A DNA stretch of 64,000 nt from CBDDFV01 sp965227335 (GTDB lineage: Bacteria; Planctomycetota; Phycisphaerae; Phycisphaerales; SM1A02): assembly GCA_965227335.1 (NCBI GenBank), contig CBDDFV010000008.1:244537-308536 (forward strand). The letters run 5' to 3'. Below, piece after piece: positions 43,515 to 51,370 of the stretch. The notes below the pieces were generated by a model. That model saw only the letters and a list, made by a program, of their open reading frames with translations. It was not told where the DNA came from and did not search any database. The position numbers and the translations under genes were made by a program. Every line of letters starts with the position of its first letter. The stretch's first letter is position 1.

Positions 43515-43553
43515 AACGGGCCGGCGTCTGGCCCCCAGCCGGTGGGGCCCGTT
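43515..43553 (+). ncRNA. Structured leader before the UPF0145-like gene
   Basis: AACGGGCC (43515-43522) pairs with GGCCCGTT (43546-43553), and inside it CCGG/CCGG and CTG/CAG can form a nested stem with a cytosine-rich loop. The structure ends 53 bases before the start codon. It matches no riboswitch I know, so a regulatory role is only a possibility. Confidence 0.4.
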
Positions 43554-43606
43554 GCGGAAGGCGCGGTTGGTAAGGAGCCCCCAATCGCCGCCGTGGAGAA
43601 TCGCTT

Positions 43607-43837
43607 GTGTCCGACACCGCCGTCATCCTCAGCACCACACCGACGCTCGAAGGCCGTCCGATCGCCGAGTACCTCGGTCTCGTGACCGGCGAGGCCGTCG
43701 TCGCCGCCGGCCTGAACAACTTCTTCGCCAACCTGCAGTCCGCCATCGCCGACCCGCGCGGCCACCTCGAACGTCTCTTCCATGAGGCCCGCGGTCTTCT
43801 GGTCACCGCTACCGGGACCGCCGTCCGCCTCGCCTGA
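43607..43837 (+). CDS. Truncated UPF0145 (YbjQ-like) protein (76 aa)
   Basis: The N-terminus, ILSTTPTLEGRPIAEYLGLV followed by TGEAVV, is the UPF0145/YbjQ signature, and NNFFANLQSAIADPRGHLER matches its following helix. Family members run to about 105 residues and end in a second beta half (typically ...GANAVVGVDLDYE) that is missing here; the frame stops after TATGTAVRLA. So it is either a natural short form or a degenerate copy. YbjQ-type proteins form pentameric barrels; loss of the second half should disrupt that fold. Confidence 0.65.
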   Translation: MSDTAVILSTTPTLEGRPIAEYLGLVTGEAVVAAGLNNFFANLQSAIADPRGHLERLFHEARGLLVTATGTAVRLA

Positions 43838-43876
43838 ACCGCCCCTCACGCACCCCAGATCAACCTCCACCCGGAT

Positions 43877-43890
43877 GAATTTGACATAAC
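43877..43890 (+). repeat. 14-bp direct repeat GAATTTGACATAAC, copy 2
   Basis: Identical to 43462-43475. Together the two copies bracket the structured leader and the truncated UPF0145 gene, as direct repeats around an inserted or duplicated segment would. Confidence 0.6.
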
Positions 43891-43986
43891 ATGCATTATA
43901 GGACCTTGGGTCCAGGACAGGCAGGGGGGCCGGGATTCCCGGAACCAGAGGCTTGATCCGGCGTCGGTTCGGTCTATGATCGGGTC

Positions 43987-45174
43987 ATGGCGAACCAGGA
44001 CACCCCGCGGCATCCCTCCCGAAACCCGACGCCGAAGCCGACCGCTCGCTGCTCGCAGACCATCGCGCGCGGCACAACGATGTGGCGGTCAACGCCCGTC
44101 CCCGGCGTGACCGTCCGCGGGCGGGCGGTCGCAGAAACGCCGACCAATCGGTTCGAGACCACGTCCGTCGAACTGACCGACGAAGAACACGCCCGCCGGG
44201 CCGACGAACACCCCGACGGCCGACGACTCGAAACGAACGCCCTCGCCGAGCAGACTCGACGCATCATCAACCGCGTCGACGCCGAGGACATGCCGTTCCG
44301 CTGGACCGTCAATCCATATCGCGGCTGCGAGCACGGATGCGTCTATTGCTACGCCCGACCCACCCACGAGTACCTCGGCCTGAACTGCGGACTCGATTTC
44401 GATACGAAGATCGTCGCCAAGGACGACGCCCCCCGCCTGCTCCGACGTGAGTTGAGCGATCCCGCCTGGCGCGGCGAACCCATCGTCTTCAGCGGCGTCA
44501 CCGACGCCTGGCAACCGCTCGAACGCACGAAACGGATCACGCGGCGATGCGTGGAGATTATCGCCGCGTGCCGCCAGCCGATCTCGATCGTCACGAAGAA
44601 CCGACTCGTCACCCGGGATCTTGACCTCCTGCAGGAACTCGCCGCGCACAACGCCGTGCACGTGGCGCTGAGCGTGACCACGCTCGACGCATCGCTTGCC
44701 GCGCGAATGGAGCCGCGGGCGAGTCGGCCCGCCGATCGGTTGCGCGCGATTCGTGAACTGCGCGACGCGGGCGTACCCGTGAGCGCGATGATCGCGCCGG
44801 TGATTCCGGGACTGACCGACGTGGAGATCCCGCAACTCATCGACGCCGTCCGAGACGCGGGTGCGCAGGCAGTCGGTCGCGTCATGCTGCGTCTGCCGTG
44901 GCAGGTGAAGACGCTGTTTCTCGAGTGGATCCGTCGGGAGGCGCCGCACGCCGCGCATCGGGTCGAGCAACGCATTCGCGACGTGCGAGGCGGCGCGCTG
45001 TACGACTCGACGCCGGGTGCGCGACTGCGCGGCGAGGGCGAGTACGCGGACCACCTCAACCGGACGTTCGACATGTTCGCCCGCCGCGCGGGTCTCGCCG
45101 TCGCCCTGCCCCCCCTCTCGAGCGCCGCCTTCCGGCGCGGCCCGGCGACGGGGCAGATGGAGTTGTGGGGCTGA
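43987..45174 (+). CDS. PA0069-family radical SAM protein (395 aa)
   Basis: After a basic leader of about 90 residues comes RWTVNPYRGCEHGCVYCYAR, with the iron-sulphur ligands C114, C118 and C121, then THEYLGLNCGLDFDTKIVAK, VFSGVTDAWQPLERTKRITR, ISIVTKNRLVTRDLDLLQEL and VSAMIAPVIPGLTDVEIPQL. These are the standard segments of the PA0069/SplB-like radical SAM group. The reaction is not established; the group is related to spore photoproduct lyase, so DNA repair is often suggested. It is transcribed alone and converges on the exported gene to its right. Confidence 0.88.
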   Translation: MANQDTPRHPSRNPTPKPTARCSQTIARGTTMWRSTPVPGVTVRGRAVAETPTNRFETTSVELTDEEHARRADEHPDGRRLETNALAEQTRRIINRVDAEDMPFRWTVNPYRGCEHGCVYCYARPTHEYLGLNCGLDFDTKIVAKDDAPRLLRRELSDPAWRGEPIVFSGVTDAWQPLERTKRITRRCVEIIAACRQPISIVTKNRLVTRDLDLLQELAAHNAVHVALSVTTLDASLAARMEPRASRPADRLRAIRELRDAGVPVSAMIAPVIPGLTDVEIPQLIDAVRDAGAQAVGRVMLRLPWQVKTLFLEWIRREAPHAAHRVEQRIRDVRGGALYDSTPGARLRGEGEYADHLNRTFDMFARRAGLAVALPPLSSAAFRRGPATGQMELWG

Positions 45175-45199
45175 GCGTTCGGCGGCCGCCCAGGGCGGG

Positions 45200-46405
45200 T
45201 CACTCGGGACAGGCGCCCCACTGTCCCAGCAGCAACGCCAGATCCGCCGGCCCCACCTCCCCGTCGAGGTCGAGATCCGCGTCGCAATCACGACACGATC
45301 CCCAGACCGCGAGCAACGCGGCAAGGTCGGATGCATCCGTTGCTCCGTCGCCGTCAAGATCCGTGTCGCAGGACGGGGCGGGCGGCGTCAGAATCACCGT
45401 GCGGTACTCGAAGTTCGCACTGTCGAATCCCTGCGCGAGAATCTGACCGCCGTCGTTGATGTCACGCGCCTCCAGGACGTTGAAGTCGGACGCGGCGACA
45501 TCGTAAAGATCGAACAGGAAGACGAGACCGTCGTCGGGCGTCCATCGCCAACTCTGGGCCGGCGAGCCCGACACGCTGCCGATGATGTCGCCCGCATTGT
45601 TGATCGACACCGCCACGCTCGATCCGGAGACCGGCGTGCCGGGAACCTGGATCATGCCGACGCCGGGCGTGTAGAGAAACGCCCTCTGCGTGTTGCCGTT
45701 GGCTGACAGGGCGTGCCCGACGATCTCGCCCGCCTCGTTGATCCGCCACGCGAAACTCCGCGCGAGATCGAGCGTGCCCAGCAGTTCGACGCCGGCGTCC
45801 TGCGTCCAGCGGAACGCCTCCAGCGAATCGGTGTAGCCGATGACCGTGCGTTCGTTGTTGACGTCGGTTCCCTGTCCGCCGAAGGCGGGCGTGACGTTGA
45901 TCAGTTCACCGTTCGCGATGTCCAGAAACGCGCGATCCGGCGTGATGAGCTGGTTGTCCTTCGCGGTGCCGGCGAGGTCGCCAAGCTCGTTCAGGCCGCC
46001 GAGGTACGCGATCGGCAGACCGTCGACGCTGCCGGTGACGTCGTAGACGCCGTCGACGTACCGAAACGCGAGGCCGGAGTCGAATCCTCCGTCGCCCGCC
46101 ACCACGCCCGCATCGTTGATGTCCATGGCGCGGTGAACGTTGAAGCCCGGCGGCGGGGCGGGCAGGATCGTGAAACCGTCCTCGGGCGTCCAGATCCAGC
46201 CGCGCAGCGTCGGGGCGGAGGTGAAGTATGAGAAGCCGGCGACGTGGCCGTGGTTGTTCATCCGCACGCCGAGGGCGTTGGCGGCCCCCGCCGGTTTGCC
46301 GAGGTTTCGGAGCGTGTAGGCGGCTTCACCGTCGCCGGCCGACAGCGTGGCGTTCAGGGTCAGCGACAGGCAGAACGCGGCGAGCATCGGGCGGTGCACC
46401 ATCAT
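45200..46405 (-). CDS. Exported HAF-repeat protein with dockerin-like tail (401 aa)
   Basis: ATG 46405 has GGAGG just upstream and starts a signal peptide (MLAAFCLSLTLNATLSAGDG). The body consists of repeats of about 45-50 residues with the pattern INxxGxIVGxxxxxx...AFxWTxxxG (AWRINEAGEIVGHALSANGN, VSINNAGDIIGSVSGSPAQS), the HAF-type propeller repeat. Two dockerin-like segments close the protein (DLDGDGATDASDLAALLAVW and DLDGEVGPADLALLLGQWGA). It is an extracellular or cell-surface protein. Its partner, a cohesin-like receptor, is not in the window. Confidence 0.78.
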   Translation of the reverse strand: MMVHRPMLAAFCLSLTLNATLSAGDGEAAYTLRNLGKPAGAANALGVRMNNHGHVAGFSYFTSAPTLRGWIWTPEDGFTILPAPPPGFNVHRAMDINDAGVVAGDGGFDSGLAFRYVDGVYDVTGSVDGLPIAYLGGLNELGDLAGTAKDNQLITPDRAFLDIANGELINVTPAFGGQGTDVNNERTVIGYTDSLEAFRWTQDAGVELLGTLDLARSFAWRINEAGEIVGHALSANGNTQRAFLYTPGVGMIQVPGTPVSGSSVAVSINNAGDIIGSVSGSPAQSWRWTPDDGLVFLFDLYDVAASDFNVLEARDINDGGQILAQGFDSANFEYRTVILTPPAPSCDTDLDGDGATDASDLAALLAVWGSCRDCDADLDLDGEVGPADLALLLGQWGACPE

Positions 46406-46528
46406 GCGACCTCCAGGAGAGTGCGGGGCAGAGGACGCCGACCCACCCACATGCGGGGCCGGCTGACCTCTTCTCCGAGCGCCGGGCTCGCCCGCGCCGG
46501 ACAGAAAATCGGGAAATCGGGCGGATTC

Positions 46529-47509
46529 TCAGCTTCCCGCTCCCTCCGGGGCCGCCGGGAGCTGCGCCATGACCGCCTGGAACGCGGGCGGCGCGCTGAT
46601 CTCGATCCGACCGTCCGCCATGTCGTACCCGAGCGGCGTCACCGCGCCGTCCCGGTCGTGGTGCCAGATCGTCGCCGCGATCGCGTAGGGACGCGTGCTC
46701 ACCGCCTTCTGCAGCATCGCCGCCATCTGCGGAATCGCATACGGGCCCGACGCGTCCTCCAGCGGATGCGCGATGATCAGGTCGCGGCACGGCGTCGACA
46801 ACAAGGCGCCGTACGAACCGATGATGTCCGGAACCGCCTGCGGCGTCAGCGCGAACACCGACACGAAGGTGTCCTCCGGCGGCTCCGCCCGCACGACCAT
46901 GACCGGCTTCGTCAGACCCACGTCGATCGCGTCCGTGCGCGGCGTCACCGCGCGCCGAACCCGCTCGATCCCCTCGTCAAAGAGCGCGGCGTCCGCCTGT
47001 CCCCACGCCTCGATCTCGCTCCGACGCAGCGTCCGCAACGCGGTCGGCAGATCGAGCACCAGCGTGGTGATGGCCCCGGGCACATCGTCCCGCATCACCG
47101 TCCGCCTCGCTTCGAACTGCTCGCGCAACGACTCCGGCCAGAGCTGCACGCCGAGATGCTCACGCACGAAGTCGTAGTCGTCGATCCGGTCGGCGATGAG
47201 CTTCTCCTGCTCCCACCACACCTCCATGTTCAGCAGATGATCCTCGATGAGCTCCGCCCAGTCCGACGCATCGGTCGCCTGACATCGCGCAAGGATGTTG
47301 CCGAGATGCATCTCGCCCCGGTTCGGTTCATCGGGGAAGACGATGGCGCCTTCCCGCGTCAGCGAAATGCGAACGTCGCGCGCCTGGTAGAACGAGGCGA
47401 CAGCGCTCAGGATCCGGTTGATCTGATCGCGCGAAACCGGTTCTCCGGAGACCGATTCGCCCGAGCCCGGGTCCCCCTGATCAGGTCCCGTCCGGTCGTC
47501 GTCACGCAT
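46529..47509 (-). CDS. Hypothetical cytoplasmic protein (326 aa)
   Basis: ATG 47509 overlaps the upstream glycosyltransferase stop by eight bases. The protein begins with a polar, glycine-rich tail, then VSRDQINRILSAVASFYQAR, MHLGNILARCQATDASDWAE, LVLDLPTALRTLRRSEIEAW and FVSVFALTPQAVPDIIGSYG. The layout recalls DUF1444 proteins, but I am not confident. It is soluble without signal or membrane segments. Coupling to the queuosine-mannosyltransferase gene suggests joint transcription, not necessarily joint function. Confidence 0.6.
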   Translation of the reverse strand: MRDDDRTGPDQGDPGSGESVSGEPVSRDQINRILSAVASFYQARDVRISLTREGAIVFPDEPNRGEMHLGNILARCQATDASDWAELIEDHLLNMEVWWEQEKLIADRIDDYDFVREHLGVQLWPESLREQFEARRTVMRDDVPGAITTLVLDLPTALRTLRRSEIEAWGQADAALFDEGIERVRRAVTPRTDAIDVGLTKPVMVVRAEPPEDTFVSVFALTPQAVPDIIGSYGALLSTPCRDLIIAHPLEDASGPYAIPQMAAMLQKAVSTRPYAIAATIWHHDRDGAVTPLGYDMADGRIEISAPPAFQAVMAQLPAAPEGAGS

Positions 47510-48659
47510 GGCGGACCCCCTTCTGTGCAACCGGCCCGTCAGAGGACACGACCGTGGTGAGTTCGTCGTCGATTCGTTCAACCGCGGCCGGTGCGAGTGC
47601 AAGAGCAAGATGTCGGCGGAGCGCGACACGCGCGGCGGCGGCGTCCGTCGGCGGGGCCAGCGGCGTGATCCCCCGCAGTTCGTCAGGCAGCAGTTCAGGA
47701 TAACTCAATCGCGCCGGCAGCCACGGCAGCGCGCCGGCGAGCATCGCCTCGACGACCGCGACGCCGAAGAACTCGTGCCGCGCCGTGGAGAGGACCCAGT
47801 CGCACGTGGTCAGCATGGCGAGATAATCGTCACGCGACTCGATGAAGCCCGCGTGATCGATGTGATCGTGGAACTCGTCGAGGAACATCCGCATCGCGTC
47901 CGGAACGCGGTCGAACGACTCCCCCAGAATCACCCAGCGGAGGTTGAGCGGCGTCGTGTGCCGGCGGGCGAGATCGAGCAGTTCGTCCGGCCCCTTGTCG
48001 TGCTCCCAACGGTGCGGCCAGACGACCCGGACCGCCCCGCCGGCCGCGTCGGAACGTCCGTTGTTATCCGTGCGACCCGGGTTATGTAAAGTTTGGGGAT
48101 CCTCCACCGGCGGCCACGTCACCGTGCTCCGACGCTCGATCTGCCCGAGCCATTCGTCGACCTGCGCGGCGGACACCGGGGCGTGCCGCAACAGCGTCCG
48201 CATGCCGTCCAGGAACGACGTGAGATTCCACCGGCTGTTCCACAACACGCGATCCGCCGCGAGCAGGCTCGTCAGGTTCGTCAACGCGAAATGGGCGTCA
48301 CGCGAGGACGCCTCCGGCGGCGCGCCCGTCCCGGCCGTCGGATACGCGGCCTGATTCTCGTGCATGTACACCACGAGCGGCGCCGCACGCCACGCGCCGG
48401 GCAGCATCGCGCGGAGATCCGAAGCGCTCAGGAGCGACGTCACGAACAGCAGATCGGGCGTGGGCCCCGTGGCCTGCGTCGCCAGTTCGATTGCGCCCGT
48501 CCGCATGCCCCACTTCCACGCCCGGGCCGGACGAGTCAGCCACGTCCAGTCGTGCCGGCTGTGACGCGCGATCAACACGCGGACGAGGCGGTGCGATCCC
48601 CCGTCGAATCCCTCGAATCCGACCACGCGGAGCGGTGTGCGCGACGTCCCTGACATCAT
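47502..48659 (-). CDS. tRNA-queuosine alpha-mannosyltransferase homologue, DUF3524 (385 aa)
   Basis: The N-terminal DUF3524 domain is clear: EGFDGGSHRLVRVLIARHSR then HDWTWLTRPARAWKWGMRTG, FVTSLLSASDLRAMLPGAWR and VYMHENQAAYPTAGTGAP. The C-terminal GT-B half contains RVVWPHRWEHDKGPDELLDL, WVILGESFDR and LSTARHEFFGVAVVEAMLAG, the donor-binding site of GT4 enzymes. By homology with animal QTMAN it would put mannose on queuosine in tRNA-Asp. The bacterial substrate is not proven, and no queuosine biosynthesis gene lies nearby. Confidence 0.82.
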   Translation of the reverse strand: MMSGTSRTPLRVVGFEGFDGGSHRLVRVLIARHSRHDWTWLTRPARAWKWGMRTGAIELATQATGPTPDLLFVTSLLSASDLRAMLPGAWRAAPLVVYMHENQAAYPTAGTGAPPEASSRDAHFALTNLTSLLAADRVLWNSRWNLTSFLDGMRTLLRHAPVSAAQVDEWLGQIERRSTVTWPPVEDPQTLHNPGRTDNNGRSDAAGGAVRVVWPHRWEHDKGPDELLDLARRHTTPLNLRWVILGESFDRVPDAMRMFLDEFHDHIDHAGFIESRDDYLAMLTTCDWVLSTARHEFFGVAVVEAMLAGALPWLPARLSYPELLPDELRGITPLAPPTDAAAARVALRRHLALALAPAAVERIDDELTTVVSSDGPVAQKGVRHA

Positions 48660-48679
48660 CAGAGCCTACCATAGCCGTC

Positions 48680-49228
48680 ATGGATCTTCCCCCGCCCGCC
48701 GTCCCGCCCGTCGACGCCGACGACCTCGGCGTCATGGCGCCGCTCTGCGCCGTGTTCCGCCGCTTCCTGAAGTCGCGTCGTCTCAAGTACACGCCCGAAC
48801 GCGCGGATATTCTCGACGCCATCATCCGACGCGACGGACTCTTCGAAGCCGAAGAACTCATGCTCGACATGCGCGAGCGCGGCTACACCGTCTCCAAAGC
48901 CACCATCTATCGCACGATCAAGCTGCTGCAGGAAGCCGGCATCATCACCCAGGCCCTCTTCGACACCAGGCAGGCCCACTACCAACTCGTCTACGGACGC
49001 GCCGCGAAGGACCACATGGTCTGTATGCAGACCGGCCGCCGACTCGAATTCAGCAGCGCCGAACTCACCCGACTCCGCGACAAGATCTGCCGCGAGCTCG
49101 GATGGGAGCCGGTGGGCCATCGCTTCCAGATCTACGCGATCAGCCCCGATGCGACGGATGACGCGGATGATGCGGATGACAATGGTGACGAGGTTGACGA
49201 GTTGAACGCGGCGGGCGAAGAGGAATGA
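48680..49228 (+). CDS. Fur-family transcriptional regulator lacking CxxC zinc sites (182 aa)
   Basis: The winged helix is ordinary Fur: LKYTPERADILDAIIRRDGL, FEAEELMLDMRERGYTVSKA, TIYRTIKLLQEAGIITQALF. The dimerisation part, AHYQLVYGRAAKDHMVCMQT followed by GRRLEF, has CMQT where Fur and PerR have CxxC, and no second CxxC follows. The structural zinc site should therefore be missing. The C-terminal 40 residues are highly acidic (DATDDADDADDNGDEVDELN). The sensed metal cannot be predicted. It is divergent from the glycosyltransferase gene with only 20 bases between starts. Confidence 0.85.
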   Translation: MDLPPPAVPPVDADDLGVMAPLCAVFRRFLKSRRLKYTPERADILDAIIRRDGLFEAEELMLDMRERGYTVSKATIYRTIKLLQEAGIITQALFDTRQAHYQLVYGRAAKDHMVCMQTGRRLEFSSAELTRLRDKICRELGWEPVGHRFQIYAISPDATDDADDADDNGDEVDELNAAGEEE

Positions 49229-49235
49229 ACCTGCG

Positions 49236-49442
49236 TCACGTATCCAGCAGATCACTCTCCTGAATCGGCCGGCTGATCGTGTACTTCTCGTCGAACCACG
49301 CGCCGAGATCCGCCAGACGGCAACGCTCCGAACAGAACGGGAATGACTTCACGTCACGCGTGATCGGCGTTCGACACGTGCGACAGGGATCAGTCGCGCT
49401 GGCTGCGGTTCTCTGTGTCGGCTCATGCGTCGGATCAGTCAT
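49236..49442 (-). CDS. yacG: YacG, DNA gyrase inhibitor/zinc protein (68 aa)
   Basis: The start ATG 49442 overlaps the tsaE stop by eight bases. The CxxC...CxxxC zinc finger is seen as PCRTCRTPITRDVKSFPFCS then ERCRLADLGAWFDEKYTI, the exact YacG pattern. YacG binds zinc and inhibits gyrase in E. coli. The C-terminal residues (RPIQESDLLDT) are a short tail. It is the last gene of the thiL-tsaE-yacG operon on the minus strand. Confidence 0.88.
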   Translation of the reverse strand: MTDPTHEPTQRTAASATDPCRTCRTPITRDVKSFPFCSERCRLADLGAWFDEKYTISRPIQESDLLDT

Positions 49443-49914
49443 CGGGCCACTCCGTCTCAATTCGTTCGGCGGTCGCGCCGGACGCGGTCAGCGTCAGCCG
49501 GCGCTCGTGCGGACCGACGTGCTCCAGGTCCCACGTGAAGCGATCGTCCGGCAACGCCGACGCGACCCGTGACGCCCACTCGATGACGATCAGCACGTTC
49601 GGCGCCTCACGCAGCGCGTCCCAGCCGATCGAATCCAGTTCGCCCGCATTCAGACGATACGCATCGAGATGCGCGATCTCCAGATCATCGCCCGCCGCGT
49701 ACTCCTGGCACAGTACGAACGTCGGGCTCGACACCTCGTTCGGATCGCCGCCCAGCGCCGCCGTCAACGCCCGCACGAAACATGTCTTCCCCGCCCCGAG
49801 CGGACCCTCCAGCCCGACGACGTCGCCACGCCGCACGATCTTCGCGAAGCATGCTGCGAGCGCGGCGGTCGCCTCCGGGGAATCCGATTCGAACGTGCGC
49901 ATCGCCTCCGTCAT
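49435..49914 (-). CDS. tsaE: TsaE, tRNA t6A biosynthesis ATPase (159 aa)
   Basis: ATG 49914 overlaps the thiL stop (ATGA). Walker A GLEGPLGAGKTCFVRALTAA, VSSPTFVLCQEYAAGDDLEI, HLDAYRLNAGELDSIGWDAL and VLIVIEWASRVASALPDDRF are the TsaE family segments. It is the ATPase that helps TsaD-TsaB make threonylcarbamoyl-adenosine at position 37 of tRNA. Neither tsaB nor tsaD is in the window. Confidence 0.93.
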   Translation of the reverse strand: MTEAMRTFESDSPEATAALAACFAKIVRRGDVVGLEGPLGAGKTCFVRALTAALGGDPNEVSSPTFVLCQEYAAGDDLEIAHLDAYRLNAGELDSIGWDALREAPNVLIVIEWASRVASALPDDRFTWDLEHVGPHERRLTLTASGATAERIETEWPDD

Positions 49915-50834
49915 CCCGTCGCATTCCCGCGATGATCCCATCCCCAGTCGGACGTGTCGTCCGCCACGCGCTCGCCGCCCGCGTCGACGAAGTCGAGCCC
50001 TGGCGGACCGGCGTCCGCGCGCCCGATCCGGGTGATCGGGGTATCGAGCGTCGGCGGCGACGCGTCCATCGGGACCGCGAAGCAGAGTTCGTAGTCCTCG
50101 CCGTCGCCGACGCCGGCCTTCCAGTCGCAGCCGTCGGACAGCGGCAGACGGGTGATGTCGAGTTCGATCCGCACGTCAGCGGCGTCCGCCAATCGCTTCG
50201 CGTCGCGGGCCAGCCCGTCGCTGAGATCGATCATCGCGTGCAGATCGTCGCCCAGCGTCTCCGCCAGGGCGAGCGCTTCGGCCACGCGCGGCGTGAACGA
50301 CAGATGTCGCCCCCCGCCGCTCGTACGATCGTACGACCCCCCCACTTGGCCCGTCACGTAGATCGCATCGCCCGCCCGCACGCCGCCGCGCTGCACCGGC
50401 GGTGTCGGCCCCGGCGTTGCGAGCACCGTCACCGACAGGGTCAACGGCCCGTCGTGCCGATGCACGGCGATGTCGCCGCCGATCAGAGGGGCGCCGAGCG
50501 TCGCGGCGTGCGCACGCATCGCGTCGAAGAGTTCGGTTGCGCGCGATTCGGTGAAGTCGGGCGGCAGGACCGCGGCGACGAGGGAGGCGACCGGACGCGC
50601 CGCCATCGCTGCGACATCGCTCACGCATCGCGCCATCGCCTTCCAGCCGATGCGATCGAGCGGGGTGGCCGCGACATTGACATGCACGCCGTCGACGACC
50701 TGATCGACCGCCGCGAGCAGCAGAGCCGCGTCGACGGAGATCGCGCCCATGTCGTCGCCGGGCGGGATGCGGACGAGGTCGGACAGCTGGTCGTTCTGCC
50801 GGTAGATGTGCTGATGGAGGGCGGATTCGCGCAC
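49911..50834 (-). CDS. thiL: ThiL, thiamine-monophosphate kinase (307 aa)
   Basis: A GTG at 50834 begins VRESALHQHIYRQNDQLSDL. Conserved ThiL segments are IPPGDDMGAISVDAALLLAA, VDQVVDGVHVNVAATPLDRI, KAMARCVSDVAAMAARPVAS, LIGGDIAVHRHDGPLTLSVT, MIDLSDGLARDAKRLADAAD and GVGDGEDYELCFAVP. It phosphorylates thiamine monophosphate to the diphosphate cofactor. It heads a three-gene operon with tsaE and yacG, with four- and eight-base overlaps. Confidence 0.93.
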   Translation of the reverse strand: MRESALHQHIYRQNDQLSDLVRIPPGDDMGAISVDAALLLAAVDQVVDGVHVNVAATPLDRIGWKAMARCVSDVAAMAARPVASLVAAVLPPDFTESRATELFDAMRAHAATLGAPLIGGDIAVHRHDGPLTLSVTVLATPGPTPPVQRGGVRAGDAIYVTGQVGGSYDRTSGGGRHLSFTPRVAEALALAETLGDDLHAMIDLSDGLARDAKRLADAADVRIELDITRLPLSDGCDWKAGVGDGEDYELCFAVPMDASPPTLDTPITRIGRADAGPPGLDFVDAGGERVADDTSDWGWDHRGNATG

Positions 50835-50887
50835 GAGCGGAGTGTAGCCGTCTCGCGGCGGTCCGTCCGTCGGGCTACGATCCCGCC

Positions 50888-51175
50888 ATGCTGTCGGAGC
50901 CCGAAGATTACGGCCTCTCGCCCGAGGCGACGCTTGCTCACACGATCACCGGCGACCCGCCGGAGCCGTTCGAGGCGTTCTGGAGCGATCTCCGCGAGGA
51001 CATCGCGGCGTGCCCGCTGAGCCCGGTGCATGGTCGGTTCGATGACGGCGACGGCGAGATCGTCTTGCGCTCCGTGCGAGGCGTGCGGGTCAGCGGGCGC
51101 CTGATCATGCCGGAGACCTCGCCGCGGTCCGCGGTGCTGTCGCTGCACGGCGCCAATCCCGCCGCATATTACAAT
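50888..51175 (+). CDS. Acetylxylan esterase-like hydrolase, cut by the contig join
   Basis: About 95 codons are bacterial: MLSEPEDYGLSPEATLAHTI, PFEAFWSDLREDIAA, then VRGVRVSGRLIMP and SAVLSLHGANP. This matches the N-terminal lid and first strands of AXE1/cephalosporin-C deacetylase-type alpha/beta hydrolases, with HGANP at the oxyanion position. The nucleophile and the rest of the roughly 300-residue protein are missing because the sequence changes to eukaryotic DNA near 51,170-51,180. The codons after NPAA belong to the join and are not reliable. Confidence 0.75.
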
Positions 51176-51215
51176 GTACAATGATCACCGAAAGCTAGAC
51201 TACAGCTATATCCTG
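51165..51215. other. Join between bacterial and eukaryotic DNA
   Basis: Left of about 51,170 the DNA is high-GC with bacterial coding. Right of about 51,185 it is AT-richer, with introns, microsatellites and telomere-type repeats. The break falls inside an esterase reading frame, 160-200 bases from the 3' end of a spliced gene on the other side. No insertion sequence or long repeat is seen at the join; a short TACAATGTACAATG stretch lies on it. Confidence 0.85.
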
Positions 51216-51370
51216 TAGGGCTATGCTTAACTCCGGCTCTGGTGAGGTGCTGTCTGCCCTGCAATCCAAGATGAGCGGGCCGAGGCCAAAATGCTGAGCT
51301 GTGAAGCAGGAGGTTCTTTACCCCAGGTCCCCCTGCTGCAGCTACTGTGCTATGCCACTCGATACACACA

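Noticed and set aside
43515..43553. Known riboswitch class before the UPF0145-like gene
   Set aside because: The stem is strong, but I recognise none of the conserved bases of a known class.
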